Assembly (NCBI GenBank): GCA_035578905.1
Contig: JAQJVL010002210.1
Span: 50,136 to 114,135 of the forward strand
Direction: 5' to 3'
Length of the DNA: 64,000 nt
Source: Stictocephala bisonia
Taxonomy: Eukaryota > Arthropoda > Insecta > Hemiptera > Membracidae
Shown: piece after piece, positions 24,690 through 36,184 of the stretch
How positions within the stretch are numbered: the stretch's first letter is position 1
Layout of the letters: every line of letters begins with the position of its first letter
Position numbers and translations under genes: made by a program
Notes under the pieces: model-generated
Databases searched by the model: none
Seen by the model: only the letters and a program-made list of their open reading frames with translations
What the model was told of the DNA's origin: nothing

Positions 24690-25255
24690 TAGAAATTGAA
24701 TATTACAAAACATAGTGTAGATTCAACCCAACACAATGTCTTAATTTTCTATCTGGAGTTAAATAAAACATGTCATATCGGTTATTTTTGTTTGATATAT
24801 TTAATTTCAAAATTTGGGCTTGTAAACCCAAACCATTTCCAAGAGGAACTCACCCCAAGGTTGGTGAAAATGACATATTCAGTAGGCTCTAAGTACAAAA
24901 ATAAGTGACATAAAAATTAAAAAATGCTCTTTACACATTTAGAAGATACAGACAAATAAATATTTGTATAAAAATTTTGAATTAAAATTTTGAAAATTTT
25001 TGGCTGCACCACTGCCACCAGTCAATAGTGGCAGGCAAACTTTAGAAAATGGACAAATAAAATGATCAAATTCTTATTGAATATTAGTTGGCTGTTAATG
25101 AACTGGTTTTAAATAAAGACAAAAAATAAAAACTTTCATTTTGAAATAAACAAAATACACACTTAGATACTTTTCTGAAGTTTTGAAGAATAACCCTAGG
25201 CCCAATTTTTAATTGGCACCTACATATAACTGATCTCAAAATTAAACTCAGTTAG
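24690..25255. other. Non-coding intron sequence
   Basis: AT-rich MED19 intron between the second Tigger element and a LINE scrap. I see no feature here. Confidence 0.5.
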
Positions 25256-25264
25256 GCCTATATA

Positions 25265-25560
25265 CAATTTTATGCTTTGAAACGATTATGTAGTGAGTTG
25301 GAGGAGGATGGATTTAGGCTAGCTTATTTTGGTCTCTTTCACGCACATTTATCTTATAAATTAATTGTATGGGGGAGTGCTCCTAAAAAAAATGAGAAAT
25401 ATTTTTACTATAAAAAAGAGTTAAAGTAATAACTGTTTCACATAGACTGATTGGCCCATTGTTAACTAAACCATTTATTGAATTAAAAATAGTTATCCCG
25501 AATTCATTATACATTTTTAGAGCCTTGTGTATTTAATGAATAAATTACTAGAAAAAGTCA
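25265..25560 (+). mobile_element. LINE C-terminal scrap
   Basis: The translation contains LCSELEEDGFRLAYFGLFHA, then HLSYKLIVWGSAP and the continuation LTKPFIELKIVIPNSLYIFR. This is the usual Jockey/CR1 pattern of a WG after HL.Y and an L.LP.LYI block. It is frameshifted and short. Confidence 0.55.
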
Positions 25561-25983
25561 AGAAACTATAAAATAACAAATTCAAAGCTTGTCTAATGAA
25601 GTTTTTGTTGGTAAATGCATTTTCTGAATTAGAAGAGTTTTAATTTGGATTGAGTCTGATATTGATGTGTAAGAGTTTACTTTATCAAGTGTTCCCTGTT
25701 TAATAGATGATGTTTTATTGTTTATCACATTGAATCTTTAGTAAGTTGATATGCTGTGATCAATATTTAACTATAAATAGACATTTGACTGGCCTATATT
25801 TCTGTAAAATATCTTGTACCTAATAATCTACGCTATTGAAAAAAAAATTAAAAAATGGACGTTGTGCATAGCTGTGATAATTGTGTTTGTTAAAGGTTTT
25901 TATAACTTATTATTTTTATAATTTTGTTATTTTTAAAGTACATATACTGTCATGTAAAACATTGAAATTTTGTTTACCTTTGG

Positions 25984-26215
25984 ACAATACCTAATACCAC
26001 TGTAAGTGTATGGCTGTAGGGCGGGTGGTCATATACCACTGGTACGTGTATGTGTGGGCGGAGTGGGTCAATCCACTGTAAGTGTATGGCCGTTATTCCG
26101 GGTGGGTCAATACACTGTTGTTGTTTGGCGTGGGCTGGGTGGGTCAAATGGCAACTGTACGTTTTGGGTGGGCGGTTGGTCAATCACTCTAAGTTATGGG
26201 TGGGGGGTGGGGGTA
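25984..26215. repeat. 36-bp minisatellite, inverted and degenerate copy
   Basis: About six diverged units of ACTGTAAGTGTATGG plus GGGCGGGTGGGTCAAT, the reverse complement of the unit at 13913-14287. Units vary in length and several bases, and local run-length noise is present. Confidence 0.7.
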
Positions 26216-26621
26216 TGCATTAAATTCATTTTAAAAAAGAAAACTAAAAAAAATTATATAAATTAAAGAAAATGTGAAATTGAAACTGTTTAAAAATACC
26301 TTTGGACTTGTTTGTTTGACCATCATCGGCTTATTTGGTAAGCATCGATATATTAATTTGGATATTCATCCCTTTATACTACTTCCTAGAGTGCTCTTTT
26401 CCAACAGTCTAAAAATTCGCCGCTTATATTCATCAGGAAATGGTTCAACCGAGATAATAATTTTTGTTTGGAATCCATTTATTTTTATGTATCTGTGTTA
26501 TAAGTAAACTTTGACCTACTTTTGTGTATTTTCTCATTCACTATCAATCCTGTTTCATTCTATATCATGCCTGTTTTGGTATGTTTTTTTACTGACTTAA
26601 TTGAAGTATTTTTCTTTCCAG

Positions 26622-26721
26622 TTCCCTGAGATCCGTTATTGAAAAACCACCAATAGGTGGAAAGGAACTCCTTCCTCTAACTAGTGTTCAACTTGCAGGA
26701 TTTCGACTTCATCCTGGCCCA
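26622..26721 (+). CDS. MED19: MED19 internal exon, continuing from 942
   Basis: This 100-base exon encodes SSLRSVIEKPPIGGKELL and PLTSVQLAGFRLHPGP, the most conserved central block of MED19. The acceptor is preceded by a T/C-rich tract (tttctttccag) and the donor is gtatgt at 26722. The exon joins in phase to the exon ending at 942, using its AG plus this exon's T to make a serine codon. It exits at phase 0 after HPGP, exactly where the family continues with LPEQYR. No stop or frameshift is present, so the gene looks functional at this point. The preceding intron is about 25.7 kb and is filled with transposons. Confidence 0.9.
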
Positions 26722-27960
26722 GTATGTATTTTATTATTTACTTTCCTTGTTAGTGATTCCAATAGTTTTAATTGTATAAGCAATTATAGGGAAATTAAAA
26801 TAATGGACTTTACTAAGCTATTTTTGTGCTCAAAATTAGCAAAATTGATCATTTATTTCTAAATGTTGCTATTAATTCTCATGCAACATGTAATGGAAAA
26901 TATAATAGCATTTAATTATTGAAAGTTGATAAGTATGACACATGATTTTATTAAGTAATTTCGTCATAAGAAATCAATAAATATAAATGATGATTTATAA
27001 AGGGCCCCAAAGACCTGGCAAACTGAGTCAATTTATTTCATTTAATGAACGCATAGGTACAATGATTTGTGTCCAAGATAAGTACAAATTGTACACTATT
27101 ATCTATTAAAACATCTATCAATGAGTGTCACATATTAAAAATCTTTGAAATCTGTTACAAATATTAAAATAGAGCTCTAAAACTTGTTTACAGTGTAATT
27201 TATTAATCTTTCAAGCAATTTAAAGGAGAAGCAAATCATGGATCTAGAGTATGTTCTGACTATCTGTGAAGATGATCTAGTATATTGATAATGGTAGATT
27301 ACATCCTACAGTTATGAACCGATATAAGTGGATTAAAACTATTGCGTTTGTATTGCAGACATAGAAATAACATTCTGCTCTAATGTTCATTAGGGCAGAG
27401 GATACTATGTTCTAAATGTTCTTACCATCGTAAGTATTAATCCTGTTTAGCCATAAAAAGGGGGGGGGAAAAAAAAACAGCGAAAATACTATAGAAAATC
27501 ATTCGCAATTAGAGTGTGAGTGAAGTATACCTATATAAGCTGACAGCTAGCAAACAATGTATCTTATTGTTAATTTATTTTTATTTTTTTTTTATTTATA
27601 GTTTCGATATTGGTGTACTATGCGAATAAGGAAGGTTTGTTCTAAATTTCAATTGAGTACATGACAGTGCAAAGTTAGTCAGGTAATGTGGTTTCTCTTT
27701 TATGGTTTTTGTCAACTGTAGGACTTTAACTTTTTCTTATTTTTCGTAGCATTCTTCTCTTATATTGCGAGGAAATGAAAGAAAAAATAGTGTGTGTTTG
27801 ACAATGCTTACTTCAGTTATATAATAGTGCATTTGCTTAAAAATTGAGTAACGCGACAATGTAAATAGGGTGGCGTCGGAAAGTACAGATTATGTATTAG
27901 AGGAAGGTAAAACAACAAGGAAGCTTGTTATTAGATACTAAGTTTAAAAATGAATAATTG
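26722..27960 (+). other. MED19 intron between the second and third window exons
   Basis: AT-rich non-coding sequence starting with donor gtatgt. I see no element beyond a short G run at about 27462-27470. Confidence 0.5.
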
Positions 27961-27968
27961 AATCTTAT

Positions 27969-28003
27969 ATTTATAGTAGGGGAGGGGGGGGGAGGGCCGC
28001 AAA

Positions 28004-28055
<52 letters not shown>

Positions 28056-28140
28056 CGATATGTATATTTTTTTGGTTTTTGTTTGGGGGTGCTAGGAGAA
28101 AAAAACGGGGAAAAAAGGGGGGGGGGGGGGGGGGGGGGCC
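27969..28140. repeat. Long poly-G runs
   Basis: Two runs of G, about 28009-28055 and 28112-28138, lie within a G-rich stretch. Runs this long in an AT-rich genome are more likely a sequencing or gap-filling artefact than real sequence. They sit 280 bp before the damaged MED19 exon. Confidence 0.8.
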
Positions 28141-28417
28141 ACGCCTGCAATTGAGTGTATTTTTATTATTTATTTTATTAAAGGAAATCTGTCCCCATAT
28201 TGGCAGAGTTTGTTACAAGTATAACTGAAAAAATGGTTAAGATTGATATTTCATTGTCTTATAGCATCTAAATTTTAGTTTTAAAATTAATAACATACAT
28301 AATCATAATAATTGTGATAATCTACATATTGTTTTATTTTGATCTCATTCATTTAGTGTTCAGCTGATGATGAAACTAATAGTTATGATGTTTTCATTCT
28401 TTTTTTTTTTTGTCTTG

Positions 28418-28705
28418 TTACCCTGAAGTAGCCTGCTATGTGTGATCAAGCACCTGTTAAAAAGGCACCGCTACAACACCAAGAAAGCACTAAGCACGAA
28501 GTGGGTGAGGCGGGTGTGGTGGGGGGAGAGACAATTGTTGGTTGATGGTGAGGGTTGACACGACATGACTAAAGAAACAGTAAAAAACAAAAAAAGATAC
28601 ACATGAGGAAACAAGAAAGAAAAAAGAAGAAAAACAGGTAAAGAAGAGGTAAAAAACAAAACACAGGCCCCCATGAACACATCACGAGTGGGGTTTGACA
28701 CCAAG
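28418..28705 (+). CDS. MED19: MED19 probable terminal exon, frame-disrupted
   Basis: The DNA starts with ttaccctgaa and soon reads CAAGCACCTGTTAAAAAG, which resembles the family's LPEQYR...QAPVKKK start. It ends in a long purine-rich stretch (28565-28670) whose broken frames read like the lysine/arginine-rich MED19 tail, including fragments such as KRYT, KKEKRRK and KNKTQAP. Its position 1.7 kb after the HPGP exon and the expected length (about 95 codons) both fit. No single frame stays open: several one-base shifts and stops occur, and the acceptor reads TTG rather than CAG. Because the two upstream exons are clean and poly-G noise surrounds this one, I infer consensus errors rather than gene decay. 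A decayed exon with the true one elsewhere remains possible. Confidence 0.6.
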
Positions 28706-29139
28706 TCAACATGCCAATGGTTGAGCGTTTGGCTAGTAAAGATATGAGTTTAACGTATACTTAAGTTTATTTTTAGCATATTTAGCTATTTTTGGTTCTA
28801 TTAATTGGATTATTTAAGTTGGCGGCTTTTAAAAGTTTTATAAAAGCACTTTAACACAGATGTTAACAGTTCCGAGAGTACAAGATTCAATGATGTAGAT
28901 TAATTTGTAAATTATTTATTGTTAATTTTCGCTAATCTTCATGTAAAAAATGTACGCATTATCTTGCGCCTAAGGCTTGAGAATTACATTGAAATGGTAT
29001 TTGAAGAGTTTTTATGATATCTAATTTAAACTATTATGTAACAGTTGAAACCAAAACAAATTTAAATTAATTAATAAACACCATTAAATGACAGAATAGG
29101 TTTCAAGCAGATCGAGTGAAACTAGAGACAAGGTAGGCG

Positions 29140-30190
29140 CCTTAATCACCATTACTGTTTAGCATAGTGTTGGATGAGATTATGAATCGGGAGTAGAAAG
29201 GAGAGTTGAGAGGGAAGAATATGAGTTGATGCTTTTTGCTGATAGATTATAATGGATTGGCGGAGTAGGCTATAGAAGGGGGTACAGATAGAATTTTACT
29301 GTTGGGTATGAGGGATTTGGGGGGGGGGGGGTTGGGGGGAGGGTCAGTTGGATGGCACTGCAAGTGCAGACAGAATAATGTGAGTTATGGGTTGAAGTTC
29401 AGTTGTGGAATAAAGTGAGGTACATGAAAACAACAAGAAGAGAGTGAAAGTGATAACGACGGAGCAAGCTGTTGTTAGTTGGCCGAAAAGTACTAAAGAA
29501 GGCAGAGTATAGTTAAAATACGTTGGATAGTATAGCTGGAGGAAAATGGAGCGAAACTTTAAAGGACATAAATGAACAGAGCAAGACAAGCTGGGAAATT
29601 TTATAGAGGCACTGGAGGATACACAGGCAAAGTATGTACAGTAAAGAAGCAAAGAAATATTTATAAAATGTACTATGTACCTAATTTTAACTTATGCATG
29701 GAAAATGATGGAAGAGGGATAAAAGCAAGATTGCAAGGCAGTAGAAATGAGATTTTTGAGGGTGAGAAGAAAGGAAATTACCAAAGAGAGATTATAATGA
29801 GAACAGTTATCGAGAAACCGAGACAATAAGAATATAGGCTTAGGAGATGAACCTGGCTGCAAGTAAAGGGATAAGAAAGAAGAAGATTGATATGGTTCAG
29901 GGACATGATGAAAGCAGGATGGACGAAAAACGAATCGTCAGAAGAAATGGTTACGGAATAAATGAAAATCAGGGAAAGTAGACCGAAGAGAAGACGAAAC
30001 GAGACAGATGGAGAGATGGAATGAGAGTAGAGTGTATTGAATCGAGGGGGAAGTGTAGAAGACATGTATGGAAAATAGTTAGTAAGGATGGGAAGACAAC
30101 AGTGGTGAGAGAGAGTATTTTTGTACTCAGACGATGACTCCAGTGGAGCGACATGAAACTGCAGAAGATGATGATGAAAATGAACACCAT
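29140..30190 (+). mobile_element. RTE-like LINE 3' half, heavily frame-broken
   Basis: Near 29213-29243 the frame reads EEYELMLFAD, the reverse transcriptase YADD-type box, with the second aspartate lost to an indel. Downstream at about 29890 is DMVQGHDESR in one frame and IRWFRDMM in another; RWFGHVMR is a hallmark of the C-terminal domain of RTE-like and related LINEs. The end, PVERHETAEDDDE at about 30137-30178, with GATGATGAT-type repeats, resembles their 3' termini. Purine richness and many one-base shifts suggest either decay or the same local sequence noise. Confidence 0.55.
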
Positions 30191-30276
30191 TAGTATTAAT
30201 TCATAGGACAGTATACAAAGTAATTAAATGAAACTGAATTTATGGGCGTTTTTATTTATACAGAAATAAAATAACT

Positions 30277-31830
30277 GTGTATCGAAATTATAAAAAACCG
30301 AGTTCATTGCTTTTATACATCCAGCATGAAAACGGGAAGATAAGATATTGCGTGACTGTCGGCCAGACCGGCATCGAGAGGAGTGGGGGGAGCACGACTC
30401 TTGAGGTTCGTCACCAGACAGCCGGTATTATCATTTCAGTATGGCGTAGGACGAATGAGAGCATTGCTCCCGGACAGCCGATCGTGCTTTCGGGCCGTAT
30501 ACGGCAATTTTATAAAAATGCTGATAGTGCTATTGGTGCTCAACGTGCTTTCTCGTCGGGAGAACAATTTGTTACCTCAGCCAAGCGTGATCCTGGTACC
30601 TTCGGCGGAACGCCATTTAACCCATGTGGGTGAGACAAGTTTGAAGAACTGCTAGTGTTCAATCCAAGAAACAGAGGTGGCTAGTGTAAGGACGAGCTCG
30701 TACACCTAGAGAATGTTAATCGCGTGCGTGAGGGCTATAAATACGAAGTCACGAAAATCTGCAAAACGTCAACAGTATAGAGCTCGGATCTTTAGTGACC
30801 GAACTATTGGACAAGAAGGATCGGCTTGAAGAATGTGATCTCTCACTTTCATACCATTTAATAATGCAGGTTGTACGCAAGGCTTCTCAAACGCTCACAC
30901 TACATTAGGCTGATTACCGCTTTTGTCAACATTTGATTATTAAATTAAAAAAAAAGGGGGTAGTGTGTGTGTTGTGTGTGTTGATGGGGATCTAGGATGG
31001 ACCACGCTGGTCCAGTAATTTATGGATGAGGTATGGAGGGCACACATTCGCATCTTTGTGGGTATGTCAATAAATCAGAAAACTTTCGGTTTTGGATGTG
31101 ACAATAACGCCACGTAATCTTCACGAAAAGGCCATTAACATGCACAAAAGTGAAGCTGTATAAGGTGCGCAATGTTCCTCTGCAAGGTGTGGTTGGTCCT
31201 TATCTTTTTCCGAAAGTGAAAACAGGTAACACTGGATTTGGGGGGGGGGGGGGAAAAAAAGAAGGGAGGTTAACTCTGAAGCGGGCGTATGCTGAGTATG
31301 TTGGTGAACTTTGCATTTCCTGCTCTTAGCGAAGCATGTGAATGATCGGAGACATTATTCCAGCAAGCATGGTGCTACTAGCGCAGCTACTGTCTAACAA
31401 TTCGATGACTTGCTGAGATGGCGTTTCCTGGTCGGGTAGCGTTAATTAGGCAGGAATGGCGATTATTCCTTTGGCGCTGCTTGTTACACCAGCACTTGTC
31501 GCTGGGCAGATTTTTTCTGTGGGTTATTAAAGCTAAAGGTTTTTGAAGCAGAACCCACCTAGTAACAAAAAAGAAAAAAATAGGGGTGGGGGGGGGGGGG
31601 CAGGACGAACTGAAGCGAGCGAATCGCACAGGGAGATCAACCTGCGCATTCCGCATTAGATATGTCTACGGGCAGAGTCATTGGAGCCTATCACCAAAAG
31701 ACTTGAAGAATGTGTATGCGAACGAAGGACGTCATCTTGGAGAGTATAGTTCCGCAAAAAATGAAGCATTTTCATATAATCACGTCATTAATTTCGTCTC
31801 ACTACATTGGTTGTGTGTGTGTGTTTGTGT
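30277..31830. other. Unclassified higher-GC segment, possibly LTR-related
   Basis: The base composition rises relative to flanks. A frame at 30277-30630 is open for 118 codons (contains SGRIRQFYKNADSAIGAQRA) and a second, at 31586-31800, reads YVYGQSHWSLSPKDLKNVYA. I recognise neither. A TATA box with typical context (GGCTATAAATACGAAG) lies at about 30733. Poly-G runs at about 31240 and 31590 interrupt it. Candidates are an LTR element fragment or a gene fragment with errors; no LTR pair, primer site or protease/RT was found. Confidence 0.3.
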
Positions 31831-31840
31831 TGTTTGTGTG

Positions 31841-31841
31841 T

Positions 31842-31875
<34 letters not shown>

Positions 31876-31902
31876 TTGGGTGGGGTGGTGTGGGTGTGGT
31901 GT

Positions 31903-31968
<66 letters not shown>
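31841..31968. repeat. Poly-G tracts within TG-rich sequence
   Basis: A G run of about 33 and another of about 66 bases follow a (TG)n stretch at 31812-31840. They generate false glycine-rich frames and are probably artefacts. Confidence 0.8.
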
Positions 31969-31969
<1 letters not shown>

Positions 31970-32391
31970 GTTAATTTATTATTATAATTACATTTATTAA
32001 ATTAAAAGTTGATTAAATATTAATTAATTATTAATTTGAGGAGTTTTTCTTAATCTTCCTTTCACGCCAGGCCCTGTACAAAATTTTATAACTGTTCTCA
32101 TTTTCTCAAAGAGGTATTTCTATGCTAGGACCGTATCGCACATATATTTGAAGGATAGGCATATGCTAGTATAGTAAAAGACAGTTTATAGTAGATAACT
32201 TATCAGTGAGCTACATGAAATTTTTTTTCTAAAAAAAATATACAAAAAGAGAAAGACAGCCAGACACAAATCGAACAACCAAATATACCTTCAAAACAAT
32301 GGAAAAAAACTCGCAACCCTGCAGAAGTAGCAGACTGCTTTAACGAATTTTTCTCCTCAATAGCACAAAGAACTCTCCAAAAGAGCCACTT

Positions 32392-32521
32392 TTTTTTTTT
32401 TTTTTTTTTTTTTCAAAATTATCTTTATTTCACAAAAACTACATGTAGAATAGTACAAAAATAACCTAACCTAATAAACAATAAATTAAACTGTCTACTT
32501 TATTTAAACTAAAATACTTTT
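32392..32521 (-). mobile_element. Poly(A)-tailed retrocopy nested in LINE
   Basis: A run of about 23 T starts the insert. On the opposite strand the sequence reads GAAATAAAGATAATTTTG and then poly(A), with AATAAA about 15 bases before the tail, so it is the 3' end of a polyadenylated transcript inserted in reverse. The LINE continues on both sides, and a possible ACTTTTT target duplication flanks it. The source transcript is unknown. Confidence 0.65.
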
Positions 32522-32522
32522 T

Positions 32523-34159
32523 GTGAAAAAAGTTCGGCACCCCGAAGGAAACGACTTGAATATTACAGATACTACAAACGAGGATCTGCCGCTGCTCACT
32601 AACAACACCTTCCAGTTCGAACCGACAACAAAGGAAGAAGTGGAGAAAACAATAGACTCCATGAAAACAAAAACTTCATCTGGCCTGGATAACATCTCAT
32701 CAAAACTAGCAAAAATCTGTAAAGAAGAAATTTCTGATCCCTTAACACACATCATAAACATACCTTACAACAAGGGATTTACCCTGCAAAACTAAAAACA
32801 GCAAAAGTTTACCCAAAATATAAAAAAGGACCAACCACCGACATGGCCAGCTACCGACCAATATCACTCGTATCCACCTTCTCCAAAAATCATCGAAAAA
32901 ATAGTACTAGAAAAGACTTTTACAATATCTTGAAACACAATAACCTACTAACTAAACATCAGCATGCTTTCATGAAAGGGTGATCCACAACCACAGCCCT
33001 AATACAAGTTATAGAACACGTCATAGACAAACTGGAAGAAGGCCTCACTGCCACTAGTCTATCCTAGACTTTACAAAAGCATTTGACTGCTTAAATCACA
33101 AACGCCTTCTTCAAAAACTAAAAAGCATGGGCGTAAAAGATAAAACTGCAGACTGGTTCTGGAACTACCTGAACAACAGGAGACAATTAGTGGAAATCCA
33201 ATACACTAAAAACAACTTACTAGAAAAAGTTCATCGAAAACTACTGACATACAGATGGGAGTGCCACAAGGATCAGTGCTGGGCCCGGTCCTGTTCCTAC
33301 TGCTTACAAACGACCTGCCCGACTACCTACAACGCACCCTGTCACACAACCATGTACGCAGACGACACTGTCATAACAATATCTAACAAAACCACAGGAA
33401 CAACTCGCCAGAGGTCTAATCAATACCCTGAAACACAACAAAGCAATACTGCATCTCAAACAACTTAGTGCTGAATGACATTAAAACTGTCCAAATAAAC
33501 TTCTCTACCAGGCACAAAAACATGCATCTTCCAATTCACTGGCCTGGAAGCAAAAACCCAAACAAATCACCTTGGTATATTAATCGATGAACACATAACC
33601 TGGAAAGCACACACTGAGCGCTTTGCAAAAAATTGAGCACCAGCATAGTTGTAATAGCAGAATTAAACAGATTAGCAATAAAGACGCAGCTAAAACCGCC
33701 TACTTCTCACTTTTTGAGACACACCTTAGATACGGTTTAGCACTATGGGGAGGAACTGCCAACTGCAACATGGAAAAGGCCCTCAGGCAGCAAAAACTAG
33801 CAATAAGAGCTCTAGAAGGACTCCAATACCAAGAAAGCTGCCGAGAAGCATTTAGAAAATTGAAGATCCTCACAGTGATAAACCTGTACATCCTAGAAGT
33901 AATTCTGCATGCAGTACATTCAAGGAAAACCAGAAATAGAGACCTCCACCAATATCACACACGCCATGTCCTTGACTTCACACTTCCTGTACACCACCTG
34001 AGCCGCTCAGCAAGGAAACCATCATATAAAGGAGCGACCTATTTCAATAAACTTCCAGAAGCTCTAAAGAATGAACCACCCAAACGTTTAAAAAAAGCAC
34101 TAACAGCCTGGCTACAGGAGAGACCCTTTTACTCAGAAAGCGAATTTTTAAACATGTAA
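32523..34159 (+). pseudogene. LINE reverse transcriptase and C-terminal domain, frame-broken
   Basis: Successive + strand frames give RT1 (TSSGLDNISSKLAKICKEE), RT2 (MASYRPISLVSTF, frameshifted), RT3 (LDFTKAFDCLNHKRL, with a stop just before), and RT5 (MYADDTVITISNK, both aspartates kept). The C-terminal domain follows at 33623-34159 (LFETHLRYGLALWGG, then LAIRALEGLQYQESCREAF and RNRDLHQYHTRHVLDF). At least four frameshifts occur. It would have copied its own RNA at the target site when intact. Confidence 0.8.
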
Positions 34160-34262
34160 TTAGAATAAGCAATGTAATTTTTATATAACCTTGGAATTGT
34201 ATGAATGACGCATGTACTGTTTTTCAACGAATATGTCAATAAAGTATTTTGTCTATTGTCTA

Positions 34263-36180
34263 TACTAACAAACATTTTGTGGCTCCTTTGGACATGTCTT
34301 GCAGAATGTTGTGCATTCCCTTTTTCCACACCAGGTGTCTTTCTGTTTCTACAAACTATGCAGTAACTGTTGTGGAGAATAACAATTTTCATTCAACCTC
34401 TTTGTATAAAAATATGAAGGGCATCTATACTTTTTGATTGTTTTGCACAAGTGCATTTAAATCTTAACAATTGTATCCCTTTTAAGGGTTTTTTACTAGA
34501 TGTATTGATATTCCATATTACTAAGTTTATTACGCTGTAATTTTTAATCCCACCAAAGTTCATTAATTTAATTAATTATATCTTGATTTATGTTGCAGGC
34601 TGACCAATTACTGACCAATTTTTGTGATACTTTGATGCCTTCCAAGATTAGGATGGTCTGGCTACTTGGCAAGCAGCTATTTGTAATTATGTAATTTATT
34701 TAAATTATTATTTCTATATAAGTTTGTATTATTGTACTGTTGAATATCTGCACATAACTTACATTATAAAGTGTAATAAATATTGAATGTGTTTTATTAT
34801 ATCCTTTCAAGTTTCTTTTTAATTGGTCTTTAATACATGAATGATATCCTTAAAAATTACTCAGAACAGTAACTTTTCCTCTAGTTGTAAGAGGCAGTTT
34901 ATGACAAAAGAATTGTTTCACAACAAAATTGTGTCCTATATCTTGCTGCAATCCTGAGATCTGCAGGATACAGAGTGAAATTTGTGTTCTGAGATAGAAG
35001 TTAATAAATATAAAAATAATACCTTGACAGTTTATACAACAGAAAGACTATCTATTTAGAAGATTAGTATTATTTATACTCAAGAATTATCACAAAATGT
35101 AAAAAAAAGTAGAATGTAACAATGTTATTTGAATTTTTTTTATATAAATACATACAGATGTTATGTTGATAAAAATAAAATCTTACACAACAACAGGATC
35201 TAGTTAACTCTGTAGCTGTTAAATGCCAATTTCCCATGGAAAACACGATTTTACATAAGTGAAACAAATAAGGAACTGATTGATAATCCCAACAAAGTAA
35301 GTAACAAGAACAAAAATGTAACAGCGTGAGAATTGTGGGCCTATCCTGATAGTTATGGGGCTGTTCTTGACAATAATTCCGACTTGTGATGGTTAAGTAA
35401 TTTGTAAAACTTTTTACCTACGTGTAAATATATTATTTATGATGTATTTTATCTTCAGATTAATTTTATTTTTAAACATACAACAATGGTATTTGCGGTT
35501 ATTTATTTCATTCACCGTCAGGTCCCAGTAAACACTTCACCCAGTGAAAACTCTTGATTTTAGTAACTAGCGACTGATTGATGACATAAATAGCCTCATA
35601 GGTTTTAATTTTTATTTTTATGGTTGGTATTTTATAATCATCTTACATCTTACTGTTGTTCGTTGGTTGGACTTTTCATTTGATCGATAGTGATGTTTAA
35701 ACTAAAAATTTATCGGCGGGAGTCTTCTTTTATTAGGTCTTAAAGAGGTAAGTTAATAGTTAACATGTTTCTTTAGATTTAGGAGTCCCAATGATTGTAA
35801 ATGAGGGATATTAAAATGCTCCATTTTGCTTATACTTAACCAAAATGTAGAAGCATTTCTTTGTCAGCTGCACCTAAATCTATTGTCCCTATGATTGTAT
35901 ATGAGGGATATTTCAACATGCTCCATTTTGATTACTAACCCAAAGTGTAGAAGCATGTATGTATGTTGCAATTTCACAATAATTTGTTGACAAATAAAAA
36001 AGTTATGGCAATTTTTATGTTGTTCAAAACAGATGTAAAACAGCTTGTTTTGTGACATTTTTTGGAATGTTTTGTATCAAAATATAACTAAATATCATAC
36101 AAACATATCAAAATCATGGTTTTTATATAAAAGTATAGGTTAAAAAAATTAGAAGATAATTCTAAATCGATACGATTTTT
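34263..36180. other. Non-coding, two short duplications
   Basis: AT-rich sequence without a recognisable gene. At about 35785-35856 and 35885-35958 a unit of about 75 bp is repeated (TGATTGTAAATGAGGGATAT / TGATTGTATATGAGGGATAT, then ATGCTCCATTTTG and GTAGAAGCAT). Confidence 0.5.
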
Positions 36181-36184
36181 TTAA

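Larger units (their letters stand above)
32240..34262 (+). mobile_element. CR1/Jockey-like LINE, second copy of the 9.7-kb family
   Basis: This 5'-truncated + strand copy begins near 32240 with the linker before the RT (VADCFNEFFSSIAQRTLQK) and ends near 34262 with AATAAAGTATTTTGTCTATTG and a TGTCTAT repeat. Its RT1 block KTIDSMKTKTSSGLDNIS matches the minus-strand copy's KTIDSLKPKTSAGIDEIS, placing both in one family. A poly(A)-tailed retrocopy is nested at 32392-32521. Confidence 0.8.

Noticed and set aside
30720..30760. Solo LTR promoter around GGCTATAAATACG
   Set aside because: Suggestive TATA context, but no TG...CA ends, paired LTR or primer-binding site could be found.
31586..32000. 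Glycine-rich proteins
   Set aside because: The poly-glycine is a poly-G tract, probably an artefact.
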